Source: Nitrospirota bacterium
GTDB lineage: Bacteria > Nitrospirota > Nitrospiria > Nitrospirales > UBA8639
Length of the DNA: 21,003 nt
Direction: 5' to 3'
NCBI GenBank assembly: GCA_020348185.1
Contig: CP070743.1
Location: 1-21,003 of the forward strand
Shown here: piece after piece, positions 7,349-15,687 of the stretch
Position numbering within the stretch: the first letter of the stretch is position 1
Layout: each line of letters opens with the position of its first letter
Notes under the pieces: model-generated
Told to the model about the DNA's origin: nothing
Databases searched by the model: none
Seen by the model: the letters and a program-made list of their open reading frames with translations, nothing else
Program-made: the position numbers and the translations under genes

Positions 7349-8315
7349 ATTATTTTTCTCGATCATGCTCTTTGTTTTCCTCCCCGGTTGTCTGAGCCAA
7401 CCATCTTTGTTCCCTGCGGTAGGCCCTTTGGAGGAAACCAAGCTGGACGGATCAGGTGATGATAAGATCCTGATCATTGAAGTCTCAGGCCTTTTGAGTT
7501 CAGCGAAACCCTCAGGATTTTTCGATCGATTGGTCGATCGACCGAGTTTAACCACTCGCATTAAAGAGGAACTGACCAAAGCCGAAGAAGACGAAGACCT
7601 CAAAGCCATTGTCCTTCGGATTAACAGTCCGGGTGGAACCGTGACCGCCTCGGATATTGTGTACCATGAAATCCGTCGGTTTAAAAAGAAACGGGATATT
7701 CCCATTGTGGCTTCGATTATGGACCTTGGGACCTCCGGGGGTTACTATGTGGCAGTTGCCGCGGACAAAATCGTGGCTCATCCATCTACCGTAACCGGCA
7801 GCGTCGGAGTGATCATGGTATCCTTGAACGGCGAGGGCCTTTTAGAAAAAATTGGGGTCGAAGCCAATACCATTGCCTCAGGACCAAAGAAGTCCATGGG
7901 ATCGCCGTTTCGAACCATGACGGACGAGGAACGAGCCATTTTTCAAAACATCATCGATGGGATGTATGACCAATTTGTCACCGTTGTTGATGATGGACGT
8001 CCAAATTTGGATAAGGGAGAAATCCGTCGCCTGGCAGACGGTCGGATCTATTCGGCCCTTCAGGCTGAACAGGTCGGGTTAATAGATGAGGTGGGGTATT
8101 TGGAGGATGCCATCGAATTAGCCAAAAAAGAGGCTGAAATCGAAAAAGCCACGGTAGTGACCTATCATCGGGCTGGAGGATACAAGCCCAACATTTATTC
8201 GAGCTTTGCCTCAGATTCCGTATACCTCAAAGGGCTACCATCATTTGATCCGCCATCGTTAATGACCTTGTTAAACGGCGGAACACCTCAGTTCATGTTT
8301 TTGTGGATGCCATAA
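7341..8315 (+). CDS. sppA: SppA-like signal peptide peptidase (family S49), predicted lipoprotein
   Basis: A serine/lysine-dyad membrane peptidase of family S49, related to enzymes that degrade cleaved signal peptides. It is 324 residues, the single-domain short form found in Bacillus, not the duplicated E. coli form. The nucleophile is Ser132 in DLGTSGGYYVA and the general base is probably Lys184 in GPKKSMGSPF. Their spacing of 52 equals that of B. subtilis SppA (147/199). SPGGTVTAS and GSVGVI motifs are also present. The N-terminus (MNKLFFSIMLFVFLPGC) looks like a lipoprotein signal with lipid-attached Cys17, where most SppA proteins have a transmembrane anchor; proline at -2 makes this slightly non-canonical. 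ATG 7341 overlaps the carA stop by 8 bases, so it is translationally coupled to carA. Confidence 0.9.
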   Translation: MNKLFFSIMLFVFLPGCLSQPSLFPAVGPLEETKLDGSGDDKILIIEVSGLLSSAKPSGFFDRLVDRPSLTTRIKEELTKAEEDEDLKAIVLRINSPGGTVTASDIVYHEIRRFKKKRDIPIVASIMDLGTSGGYYVAVAADKIVAHPSTVTGSVGVIMVSLNGEGLLEKIGVEANTIASGPKKSMGSPFRTMTDEERAIFQNIIDGMYDQFVTVVDDGRPNLDKGEIRRLADGRIYSALQAEQVGLIDEVGYLEDAIELAKKEAEIEKATVVTYHRAGGYKPNIYSSFASDSVYLKGLPSFDPPSLMTLLNGGTPQFMFLWMP

Positions 8316-8333
8316 TATAGGGCCTTTTTGTTT

Positions 8334-9227
8334 ATGAGACGTTGGTTTCCGACATGTAGTATGGAGAGAACAAGAGGAAGAGTTGTGAGTGGCCTCCTTA
8401 CGATTCTCTTGCTGTCTATGATTGGGGGGTGCGTCAAAGCTCCTGGGACGGCCAGGGATCAACTTGTTTTTATTTCAGAAGAGAAAGAAATCACACTGGG
8501 ATTAACCGCATTTAGAGAGGTTCTCAAATACTCACGATTAAGTTCTGACCCGGAACTGACGATGATGGTGAATCGGGTAGGTAGGCGAATTGCGGTGGCA
8601 GCTAAAAAACCCGAATACAATTGGGAATTTGCCCTTATCCAAGCTGATGACCAAATTAACGCCTTCGCGTTACCCGGCGGAAAAGTGGCGGTCTATACGG
8701 GAATCTTAAAAGTGACGAAAACCGAAGCAGGATTGGCCACGGTGATGGCACATGAGGTTGCTCATGCCCTCCAACGCCACGGGGCCGAGCGATACAGTCG
8801 TGGCATTCTTGAACAAATTGGCCAAATAGGCGCTATGGCAGGGGCAGCGGCTGGTGGGATCGATCCGGGGGTCGCTGTGGGAGCCATGAGTGCCTATGGT
8901 GTCGGGGTATCACTTCCGAACTCCCGAGCTCAGGAGTCGGAAGCCGATTATATCGGCCTCCAGTTAATGGCGAAAGCCGGCTATGATCCACGAGAGGCCG
9001 TGGATTTTTGGGAACGAATGAGCGGATGCCCGAGAAAAATGATCGGGAAATTCTGTTTTCGAACCAAAAATTCTATTCCGGAGTTCCTATCCACTCACCC
9101 GTCAGATATTACCCGTATTAAAAATATTGAAGCGTGGATCCCTGGAGCTATGAAATATTACGATCCGGATTCTCTGCCTTCCGAACCAACCGTATTCCCC
9201 TCTGCTCAACACCGGCCTACATCCTAA
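8334..9227 (+). CDS. M48-family zinc metalloprotease, predicted lipoprotein (BepA/LoiP-like)
   Basis: A zinc protease of family M48 probably acting in the periplasm on envelope proteins. The zinc site HEVAH lies in MAHEVAHALQRHGAER (HEVAH at ~140-144 from ATG 8334). The third ligand is expected in the QESEADYIGLQLMAKAGYDP block about 60 residues later. The LPGGKVAVYTGIL and STHPSDITRI motifs are typical of the BepA/LoiP branch; no TPR region follows, so it resembles LoiP more than BepA. The signal sequence ends in a lipobox MIGGC. The start is unresolved. ATG 8334 and ATG 8361 keep positive charges before the hydrophobic stretch. GTG 8385 has the best ribosome-binding site (AGAGGAAG at 8373-8380) but would leave an uncharged N-terminus. 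It follows the sppA-like gene by 18 bp and precedes carB by 9 bp. Confidence 0.9.
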   Translation: MRRWFPTCSMERTRGRVVSGLLTILLLSMIGGCVKAPGTARDQLVFISEEKEITLGLTAFREVLKYSRLSSDPELTMMVNRVGRRIAVAAKKPEYNWEFALIQADDQINAFALPGGKVAVYTGILKVTKTEAGLATVMAHEVAHALQRHGAERYSRGILEQIGQIGAMAGAAAGGIDPGVAVGAMSAYGVGVSLPNSRAQESEADYIGLQLMAKAGYDPREAVDFWERMSGCPRKMIGKFCFRTKNSIPEFLSTHPSDITRIKNIEAWIPGAMKYYDPDSLPSEPTVFPSAQHRPTS

Positions 9228-9236
9228 CCCGCTGAC

Positions 9237-12200
9237 ATGCCTCGACGAACCGATATCGAAAAAATTTTTCTGATCGGATCGGGCCCGATTGTCATAGGAC
9301 AGGCTTGTGAGTTCGATTATTCGGGAACGCAAGCCTGTAAAGCCCTTAAGGAAGAAGGGTTTCAGGTCGTATTGTTGAATAGCAATCCGGCCACGATCAT
9401 GACCGATCCCGATTTGGCCGATCGGACCTATGTCGAACCCATTACGACCGAGGTCGTAGAGCGAATCTTCGAACGTGATCGCCCAGATTCCCTCTTGCCA
9501 ACCATGGGAGGGCAAACAGCTCTGAATTTAACGGTGGAATTGTCTCAAAAAGGGATTCTGGACAAATATGGGGTTCAGACGATTGGCGCATCCTATGAGG
9601 CTATCCACAAAGCTGAAGATCGGGGAGCCTTTAAAGAGGCTATGCAACAGATTGGGCTGAAAGTCCCTGCCAGTGGGTCTGTCCGCACCCGCGAGGAAGC
9701 CTTTCAACTCTTGGAACCAATCGGCTTTCCAGCCATTGTCCGGCCTTCATTTACCTTGGGTGGTGCTGGTGGGAATATTGCCTACAACCGGGAAGAATTC
9801 GAGAATTTTATAGATTGGGCATTGGCCACCAGCCCGGTCGGACAAGCGTTAGTCGAACAATCGCTTATCGGATGGAAAGAATACGAACTGGAGGTGATGC
9901 GAGACCTTAAGGACAATGTGGTCATTGTGTGTCCTATTGAGAATGTAGACGCAATGGGGGTTCATACCGGGGATAGTATCACGGTCGCACCGGCCATGAC
10001 CTTGAGTGATAAAGAATACCAACGAATGCGGGATGCGGCGGTGATGATCATCCGTGAGATCGGCGTTGACACGGGTGGATCGAACATCCAATTTGCCGTT
10101 CACCCCGAGACCGGTGAGATGATGGTGATTGAGATGAATCCACGGGTCTCCCGAAGTTCCGCTTTAGCTTCGAAAGCGACAGGATTTCCTATTGCCAAAA
10201 TCGCGGCCAAACTTGCCGTTGGGTATACGCTTGATGAGATTACCAATGACATTACGAAAGTCACCAAGGCCTCTTTTGAACCAACGATTGATTATGTCGT
10301 TGTTAAGATTCCTCGGTTTACCTTTGAGAAATTTGTGGGTAGCGACCCGACCTTAACCACCCACATGAAATCGGTGGGCGAGGCCATGGCTTTGGGCGCG
10401 ACATTCAAAGAAGCTCTGCAAAAAGCCATTCGATCATTGGAGATCGATCGTTTTGGGTTGCATTCTCTCCATGGATTAGATGGGCAATATTCATCTGTCC
10501 CAAACGATCAGAACCTTGTGGCCCACATAACCTCCTGCCTCCAAACTCCAACCGCAGATAGACTCTGGCATCTTGCCGATGGATTTCGATCTGGACTTTC
10601 TTTAGATGAACTGTACGCCATCACTTCAATTGATCCGTGGTTTCTTGAGCAAATTCGGCAGCTTGTGGAGTTTGAACATACACTTGCGGCAATGGGAACC
10701 ATTCCGGACTCCCATCCATCTTCCCGGTCTCAGGAAGCAGTTGACACCCACCAACCTTCACAGGATCTCCTAGATCATGCCAAAAAACTGGGATTTGCTG
10801 ATGAACGTATTGTCCAATTGCTTTCCCGGAATCTGCCACACAGCCAAACCCGGGAACCCGCGCCCCCTTCACATCACCAAGTCACCTATAAACGCGTTGA
10901 CACCTGTGCCGCAGAATTTGAGGCTCAGACTCCCTATTTGTATTCAACGTATGGCCTGCAGTGTGAAGCTCGTCCGACCAACCGTCAAAAAGTCGTCATC
11001 CTGGGCGGTGGGCCCAATCGAATCGGACAAGGCATTGAGTTTGACTATTGTTGCGTTCACGCCGCCATGGCCCTCCGTGAAGAGGGAATTGAAAGTATTA
11101 TGGTCAACTGCAATCCCGAAACCGTCAGCACCGATTATGATATCTCCGACCGGTTATATTTTGAACCCTTAACTAAAGAAGATGTGTATCACATCGTGGA
11201 GACAGAGCGACCGCTCGGAGTGGTCGTTCAGTTTGGAGGACAAACCCCTTTAAAATTGACGTTGCCTCTGGAGAAAGAAGGTGTCCCAATCTTGGGGACG
11301 AGCCCCGATTCGATAGACCGGGCAGAAGACCGAAAGCGTTTTAGCGAATTACTCAATGAGTTAGGGCTTCGGCAAACCAGGAACGGCAGTGCACAATCCC
11401 CTGATGAAGCCCATCGCATTGCTGCACATGTCGGTTATCCCATCATGGCCCGACCCTCTTATGTCCTTGGAGGACGGGCTATGCAGATCGTCTACGACTC
11501 TGACTCTTTAGATCGATATCTGCAAACAACCCTCCTCGATACCTCACAGTTTCCACTTTTAATTGACCATTATCTTGAAGACGCCATTGAAGTGGACGTG
11601 GATGCGATTGCTGATCGACAGGACGCGGTTGTCGCAGGAATAATGGAACATGTGGAGATGGCCGGGATCCATTCAGGGGACTCTGCATGTTCATTACCCC
11701 CCCATTCATTAAGTCAAAACCTTATCGATGAGATCACCACCCAAACGGTGGCCCTGGCAAAAGCCCTAGGGGTTGTCGGCCTCATGAATATTCAATTTGC
11801 CGTTCAACATGACCGCGTATACGTGCTCGAGGTGAATCCTCGCGCGTCACGGACTGTACCATTTGTGAGTAAGAGCATTGGAGTTCCCTTAGCCAAATTG
11901 GCCATGAAAGTCATGGTCGGAAAGACTTTGCGGGAATTGAATTTCACTCAATCTCCCTCGTTCAAGCACATGTCGGTCAAAGAGGCCGTCTTCCCATTTA
12001 CCAAACTTGGAGCTGTGGATATTTTATTGGGTCCGGAAATGCGATCAACCGGTGAGGTGATGGGCATTGACAAAGATTTTGGCTGGGCTTTTGCCAAATC
12101 CCAGGCCGCCGCCGGGTTAGCGCTTCCGGCACAAGGGACTGTGCTTCTCACTGTCAAAGATGCTGACAAAAAGGCGACGATTTCCTTGGCTCAACGTTTA

Positions 12201-12542
12201 GTCAATTTAGGTTTTGCGCTCCATGCCACCAGGGGGACCGCAACCTTCCTTGAAGAACAGGGCCTGACAGTCGAACCGGTCAATAAGGTCAAAGAAGGCC
12301 GCCCTCACATCGTGGATTTCATCAAAAATCGAGAATTCTGCATGGTGGTGAATACCGTTGGGAGCACCTCCTCCCAAGAAGATTCTGCGCCCATTCGAAA
12401 AGAAGCGCTGTACCAGAACATTCCCTACTTTACAACCATTCAGGGGGCCGTGGCTGGGGTGATGGGGATCGAGGCCATGCTTAGGGAAAACCTCACGGTT
12501 CGGTCCCTCCAGGAATACCAGGGAACCCCCAGGGGTAACTGA
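9237..12542 (+). CDS. carB: Carbamoyl-phosphate synthase large subunit
   Basis: CarB makes carbamoyl phosphate from bicarbonate, two ATP and ammonia delivered by CarA. The 1101-residue protein shows the expected duplicated ATP-grasp architecture. The first half opens with GSGPIVIGQACEFDYSGTQA (from residue ~14). The second opens with GGGPNRIGQGIEFDYCCVHA (from ~590). Each half has a metal-binding segment (VIEMNPRVSRSS and VLEVNPRASRTV). A C-terminal methylglyoxal-synthase-like allosteric domain follows (VLLTVKDADKKATI, then HATRGTATFLEEQGL), so regulation by UMP or IMP-type ligands is possible. It is a little longer than the 1073 residues of E. coli, with extra sequence in the central linker, which is rich in Ser, His and Pro. 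ATG 9237 begins 9 bp after the M48 gene; no ribosome-binding site is visible, so coupling to that gene is likely. Confidence 0.98.
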   Translation: MPRRTDIEKIFLIGSGPIVIGQACEFDYSGTQACKALKEEGFQVVLLNSNPATIMTDPDLADRTYVEPITTEVVERIFERDRPDSLLPTMGGQTALNLTVELSQKGILDKYGVQTIGASYEAIHKAEDRGAFKEAMQQIGLKVPASGSVRTREEAFQLLEPIGFPAIVRPSFTLGGAGGNIAYNREEFENFIDWALATSPVGQALVEQSLIGWKEYELEVMRDLKDNVVIVCPIENVDAMGVHTGDSITVAPAMTLSDKEYQRMRDAAVMIIREIGVDTGGSNIQFAVHPETGEMMVIEMNPRVSRSSALASKATGFPIAKIAAKLAVGYTLDEITNDITKVTKASFEPTIDYVVVKIPRFTFEKFVGSDPTLTTHMKSVGEAMALGATFKEALQKAIRSLEIDRFGLHSLHGLDGQYSSVPNDQNLVAHITSCLQTPTADRLWHLADGFRSGLSLDELYAITSIDPWFLEQIRQLVEFEHTLAAMGTIPDSHPSSRSQEAVDTHQPSQDLLDHAKKLGFADERIVQLLSRNLPHSQTREPAPPSHHQVTYKRVDTCAAEFEAQTPYLYSTYGLQCEARPTNRQKVVILGGGPNRIGQGIEFDYCCVHAAMALREEGIESIMVNCNPETVSTDYDISDRLYFEPLTKEDVYHIVETERPLGVVVQFGGQTPLKLTLPLEKEGVPILGTSPDSIDRAEDRKRFSELLNELGLRQTRNGSAQSPDEAHRIAAHVGYPIMARPSYVLGGRAMQIVYDSDSLDRYLQTTLLDTSQFPLLIDHYLEDAIEVDVDAIADRQDAVVAGIMEHVEMAGIHSGDSACSLPPHSLSQNLIDEITTQTVALAKALGVVGLMNIQFAVQHDRVYVLEVNPRASRTVPFVSKSIGVPLAKLAMKVMVGKTLRELNFTQSPSFKHMSVKEAVFPFTKLGAVDILLGPEMRSTGEVMGIDKDFGWAFAKSQAAAGLALPAQGTVLLTVKDADKKATISLAQRLVNLGFALHATRGTATFLEEQGLTVEPVNKVKEGRPHIVDFIKNREFCMVVNTVGSTSSQEDSAPIRKEALYQNIPYFTTIQGAVAGVMGIEAMLRENLTVRSLQEYQGTPRGN

Positions 12543-12549
12543 GTAAATT

Positions 12550-12570
12550 GTTTCGAGTTTCAGAATTTAG
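12550..12570. repeat. Degenerate tandem heptamer repeat, GTTTCGA type
   Basis: Three 7-bp units begin at 12550 (GTTTCGA), 12557 (GTTTCAG) and 12564 (AATTTAG), directly after the carB stop codon. The first two differ at two positions; the third is more diverged. Confidence 0.4.
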
Positions 12571-12613
12571 AAAAGGATCGGTCCGCTATGCCCACTTCAT
12601 ATGTTTGTAGTTT

Positions 12614-12628
12614 CAGCATCTCATGCTG
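12614..12628. other. Short perfect hairpin upstream of greA (left)
   Basis: CAGCAT (12614-12619) pairs with ATGCTG (12623-12628) around the loop CTC. The core CATCTCATG is the exact reverse complement of CATGAGATG in the second hairpin at 12730-12746, so the two can form either separate hairpins with complementary loops or one long-range duplex. There is no T-run, so it is not a terminator. Confidence 0.5.
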
Positions 12629-12729
12629 CCCCCGATACACGTAATGGTTTTAAAAGGACGTCATACGGATAACCACAAAATACCGACGACCCCATTGGGC
12701 CAAAATACGGCTATTGGTGCCCTGAAGAG

Positions 12730-12746
12730 GCGCCATGAGATGGCGC
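12730..12746. other. Short perfect hairpin upstream of greA (right)
   Basis: GCGCCAT (12730-12736) pairs over 7 bp with ATGGCGC (12740-12746) around the loop GAG. It ends 25 bp before the greA start codon and has no T-run. It probably lies in the greA leader or the carB-greA intercistronic RNA. The rest of the 229-bp spacer (12543-12771) shows no gene and no convincing promoter. Confidence 0.5.
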
Positions 12747-12771
12747 AGCTACACTTATTCGAGAGCAGACT

Positions 12772-13248
12772 ATGAAAATTCCAATGACCAAAAAAGGATA
12801 TGAGGCGTTACGGGCTGAATTGGATCGACTCCATAAACAGGACCGCCCGCAAGTGATTCAAGCGATTGCCGAGGCTCGAGAACATGGGGATTTGCGGGAA
12901 AATGCTGAATACTCCGCTGCCAAAGAGCGACAGGGATTTATCGAGGCTCGAATCGCCGAAATCAAACACAAGCTTCGGGAAGCTCAGATTATTGAGACCC
13001 CTGAAGGCTCCAGCGAAACCGTCATCTTTGGTTCAACCGTACGAATCGTGGATCTTCAATCGGGTGAAGAAAAACAATATACTCTGGTTGGTCAGGAGGA
13101 AGCGGATATCAAAAAGGGATTGATCTCCGTCCAATCACCAATTGGACGAGGGTTAATCGGGCACAAAGTAGGGGAAACCGTCGAGGTTCACCGTCCAGCC
13201 GGTCAGGTCGAATACGAAATTTTACAAATCTTTTTTGAAGGGCCCTAA
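12772..13248 (+). CDS. greA: Transcription elongation factor GreA
   Basis: GreA rescues backtracked RNA polymerase by stimulating cleavage of the nascent RNA's 3' end through the secondary channel. At 158 residues it is the normal length. The N-terminal coiled coil (residues ~1-75) contains the acidic tip GDLRENAEYSAAKERQ with the conserved Asp and Glu that hold the catalytic magnesium. The C-terminal FKBP-like domain shows VIFGSTV, the SPIGRGLIGHKVGE block and the usual short tail. GreA is distinguished from GreB by the MTKKGYEALRAEL start. ATG 12772 is preceded only by a weak GAGAGCAG at 12761-12768. It follows carB after a 229-bp spacer containing two small hairpins, and the next gene starts 1 bp after its stop. 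Confidence 0.97.
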   Translation: MKIPMTKKGYEALRAELDRLHKQDRPQVIQAIAEAREHGDLRENAEYSAAKERQGFIEARIAEIKHKLREAQIIETPEGSSETVIFGSTVRIVDLQSGEEKQYTLVGQEEADIKKGLISVQSPIGRGLIGHKVGETVEVHRPAGQVEYEILQIFFEGP

Positions 13249-13249
13249 T

Positions 13250-14050
13250 ATGCCAACGGCTATTTCCTTAGTCACGTTACTCACAGATTTTGGCGACCGC
13301 GATTATTTTGTGCCCAGTATGAAAGGGGTGATGCTCGGCATCAACCCACAACTTCGAATTCTTGATCTCTCACATCAGATTCCTGCTCAAAATATCGAAC
13401 AGGCAGCCTTTTTTCTCAAATCCTGCTACAGATATTTTCCTGATGGAACTGTCCATGTTGTCGTCGTGGATCCGGGAGTCGGAAGTCCGCGTCGACCGTT
13501 GCTGGTCTCCACCTCTAGATATTTTTTTATTGCTCCGGATAATGGCGTTCTCAATGAAATTTTTGATGAGGAAGTCTCGGTCGAGGTTCGGGTCATTGAA
13601 AACAAGCAATACCGACTGGATGCGGAAGGCGCCACCTTTGATGGCCGAGATTTGTTTGCTCCAGCGGCGGCCTGGCTCACCAAAGGCCAGACTCCAGGTT
13701 CCTATGGGCGTTTAATCCGGGATGCCGTCAGATTGCCAAAAGACGAGCCCCAAATGGACGGAGAAAAATTGGTGGGGAAAATTGTGTACATTGATCACTT
13801 TGGGAATCTGATCTCCAACATTACCCCAACGGATCTCCAGACCTTTCGTTCAGTGGCCAAGCGGGATATCCAAGCCGTTCAGCTCGGAGGGATAATCATT
13901 AATGGAATAAAGTCCCACTATGCCGAAGGGGCACTCGGATTACCCGAAGCCTTGATCAATAGTAATGGGCAACTGGAGATTTTTATTAAGCAAGGGTCTG
14001 CCGTTGATCGATGTGAAGCGACCATAGGGCAACGAATTGAGCTCCGGTAA
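13250..14050 (+). CDS. DUF62-family S-adenosyl-L-methionine hydrolase (SAM hydroxide adenosyltransferase)-like protein
   Basis: Family members split SAM with water/hydroxide into adenosine and methionine; related enzymes are the fluorinase and chlorinase. At 266 residues it has normal length. Family motifs are clear: LLTDFGDRDYFVPSMKG (10-26), VVDPGVGSPRRPL (72-84), APDNGVL (95-101), FAPAAAWL (136-143) and IDHFGNLISNI. Of the Asp-Arg-His triad described for archaeal members, Asp74 and Arg81 are present with the same spacing of 7. The segment usually written TFHGRD reads TFDGRD here, so the triad His is Asp131. The start is ATG 13250, one base after the greA stop; a TTG at 13235 would also be open but would overlap greA. 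It is probably the last gene of the pyr-greA transcription unit and converges on bioA. Confidence 0.88.
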   Translation: MPTAISLVTLLTDFGDRDYFVPSMKGVMLGINPQLRILDLSHQIPAQNIEQAAFFLKSCYRYFPDGTVHVVVVDPGVGSPRRPLLVSTSRYFFIAPDNGVLNEIFDEEVSVEVRVIENKQYRLDAEGATFDGRDLFAPAAAWLTKGQTPGSYGRLIRDAVRLPKDEPQMDGEKLVGKIVYIDHFGNLISNITPTDLQTFRSVAKRDIQAVQLGGIIINGIKSHYAEGALGLPEALINSNGQLEIFIKQGSAVDRCEATIGQRIELR

Positions 14051-14084
14051 CCAATAATGGGCAATGGAAAAAGCACAAACTTCC

Positions 14085-14110
14085 AGGGGCCAAGTACCCC
14101 TAAAGGGGTA
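14085..14110. other. Alternative G/C hairpins at the convergent junction
   Basis: TACCCC (14095-14100) pairs with GGGGTA (14105-14110) around TAAA. Alternatively AGGGG (14085-14089) pairs with CCCCT (14097-14101). The two are mutually exclusive. It lies between two convergent genes, where a bidirectional terminator would be expected, but there is no T-run; the sequence to the right is merely AT-rich. Confidence 0.45.
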
Positions 14111-14118
14111 ATGGTATA

Positions 14119-14139
14119 TTTCAAATTTCAAATTAAATT
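14119..14139. repeat. Degenerate tandem heptamer repeat, TTTCAAA type
   Basis: Two exact 7-bp units TTTCAAA start at 14119 and 14126, followed by a diverged TTAAATT unit at 14133. The adjacent 14137-14163 holds three short arms (ATTCC, GGAAT, ATTCC) that can form either of two 5-bp hairpins. Confidence 0.45.
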
Positions 14140-14217
14140 CCGACAAGCAGGAATGAAAATTCCAAAAGGAGAAAACACCCAACTTCAATCACCATATTAA
14201 CAAAAATGTTCAAAATC

Positions 14218-15663
14218 CTAGCGTTTGGGATTGATAATTTTTGTCATTGGTTTTGATCTGGAAATTGTTTTTTTGGAATTTGGAGTTTTAGCCAGGCGCT
14301 TTCTTTCAACGCATCGAATGGCGTCTCTCAATATTTTGATCATTCGGGTAAGATGGGTGACCTCAACGCATAGGGGAGGCATAAGGACCAGGACATTCCC
14401 AATGGGTCTGATTAATAACCCTCGACGCCGCGCTTCCATTGAGACGTGGTGCCCCATTCGTTGGGTGAGAGGGAAAGGGGTTTTGAGTTTTCGATCTTTG
14501 ACCAGTTCGATGCCTACCATAAATCCACATTGTCTGACGTCGCCCACGATGGACTCTTGAGCGACATCTCTGAGTAATCGACCCAGGACAGCAGCGTTTT
14601 TTCTCACTTTTCCGAGCGTTCGATCTTTCTTGAAAAGTGATAAATTAGCAAGAGCGGCGGAACACCCCAAGGGATTTCCGGTATAACTATGCCCATGAAA
14701 AAACGTTTTGCGTTCTGCATAGTCGCCCAAAAAGGCTTGAAAAATTTCCTCTGTCGCAAGCGTGGCGGCCAGGGGTACATACCCCCCGGTTAATCCTTTG
14801 GCGACGGCCATGAGATCAGGAGTCACGTCTTCATGCTCACAAGCAAACATCTTTCCGGTTCGTCCAAAACCAGTAGCGACTTCATCCGCAATCAGTAATA
14901 CATCATATGTGGTACATAATTCCCTAATTCGTCGCAAATATCCTGGCGGGGAGGGAATCATACCGGCTACAGCCTGGACGAGGGGCTCGATGACCACTGC
15001 AGCGATGTGATGATGGTCTTTTCTGAGTAACTGTTCCAATGGGTCAATGCAGGCCATCTGACAGCTTGGGAAGGTGAAATGGAGGGGACAACGATAGCAA
15101 TAGGGAGGATCGATCTGGTGGGTTGAAAATAGGATAGGCCGGAAAGGCTTGTGAAATAATTCCATTCCACTAAGGCTCATCCCTCCTACCGTATCTCCGT
15201 GGTAGGCTAAAGACAAATGGACAAATTTTTTCTTCTTCGGGCGGGGAGTTCGACGTTGGCGCCAATATTGGAGTGCCATTTTAAGGGCGACTTCCATTGC
15301 GGTAGATCCATCATCAGAATAGAAGACGCGAGAGAGCCCGGTTGGAGCAAGGCGAATTAATTCCCGTGCGAGGAGAATCGCAGGAGGATTCGAAAGCCCA
15401 AGAAAGGTAGTATGGGCAACCTGATTGAGCTGTTGTCGAATAGCCCGATTGATCTCGCCATTCCGATGCCCATGAATATTTACCCAAATGGAGGAAGTGC
15501 CATCTAAATAGCGACGCCCGTCGATATCGTAAAGATAGGGCCCTTGCCCTCGGGTAATAATAAGGGGGGAGGCTTGGCCCCATTCCTTCATCTGAGTGAA
15601 GGGATGCCAAACATATTGATGGTCGAAACGGGCCAGGTGTTTTGCAGAATTAGAGTATTTCAT
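14218..15663 (-). CDS. bioA: Adenosylmethionine-8-amino-7-oxononanoate aminotransferase
   Basis: This PLP enzyme transfers an amino group, from SAM in the classical enzyme, to KAPA, giving DAPA in biotin synthesis. The N-terminus DHQYVWHPFTQMKEW (residues ~14-28) is the BioA hallmark. SRVFYSDDGSTAMEVALKMA, AYHGDT, ADEVATGFGRTG (259-270, with PLP-contacting Asp260) and AVAKGLTGGYVPL with Lys289 as the Schiff-base lysine follow. A four-cysteine cluster (189, 192, 201, 205) in PYCYRCPLHFTFPSCQMAC is a normal feature of Bacillus-like BioA. At 481 residues it is somewhat long because of a basic C-terminal tail of about 28 residues. ATG 15663 was preferred to the TTG one codon upstream. It is alone on the minus strand: no other bio gene lies within the window. 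A promoter at 15688-15716 drives it. Confidence 0.96.
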   Translation of the reverse strand: MKYSNSAKHLARFDHQYVWHPFTQMKEWGQASPLIITRGQGPYLYDIDGRRYLDGTSSIWVNIHGHRNGEINRAIRQQLNQVAHTTFLGLSNPPAILLARELIRLAPTGLSRVFYSDDGSTAMEVALKMALQYWRQRRTPRPKKKKFVHLSLAYHGDTVGGMSLSGMELFHKPFRPILFSTHQIDPPYCYRCPLHFTFPSCQMACIDPLEQLLRKDHHHIAAVVIEPLVQAVAGMIPSPPGYLRRIRELCTTYDVLLIADEVATGFGRTGKMFACEHEDVTPDLMAVAKGLTGGYVPLAATLATEEIFQAFLGDYAERKTFFHGHSYTGNPLGCSAALANLSLFKKDRTLGKVRKNAAVLGRLLRDVAQESIVGDVRQCGFMVGIELVKDRKLKTPFPLTQRMGHHVSMEARRRGLLIRPIGNVLVLMPPLCVEVTHLTRMIKILRDAIRCVERKRLAKTPNSKKTISRSKPMTKIINPKR

Positions 15664-15687
15664 CAATAACCGTGATTAAGCCAGGCG

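Noticed and set aside
10777..11172. 131-codon plus-strand open frame inside carB, and similar long minus-strand frames within carB, pyrB and lepA
   Set aside because: They lie wholly within strongly conserved genes, have no recognisable protein features and are frame shadows.
13235..13252. TTG 13235 as the start of the DUF62 gene
   Set aside because: It would overlap greA and add five residues not expected in the family; ATG 13250 aligns with the usual N-terminus.
14150..14163. GGAAT-GAAA-ATTCC hairpin as a bidirectional terminator for the DUF62 gene and bioA
   Set aside because: The stem is only 5 bp and AT-rich with no T-run on either strand.
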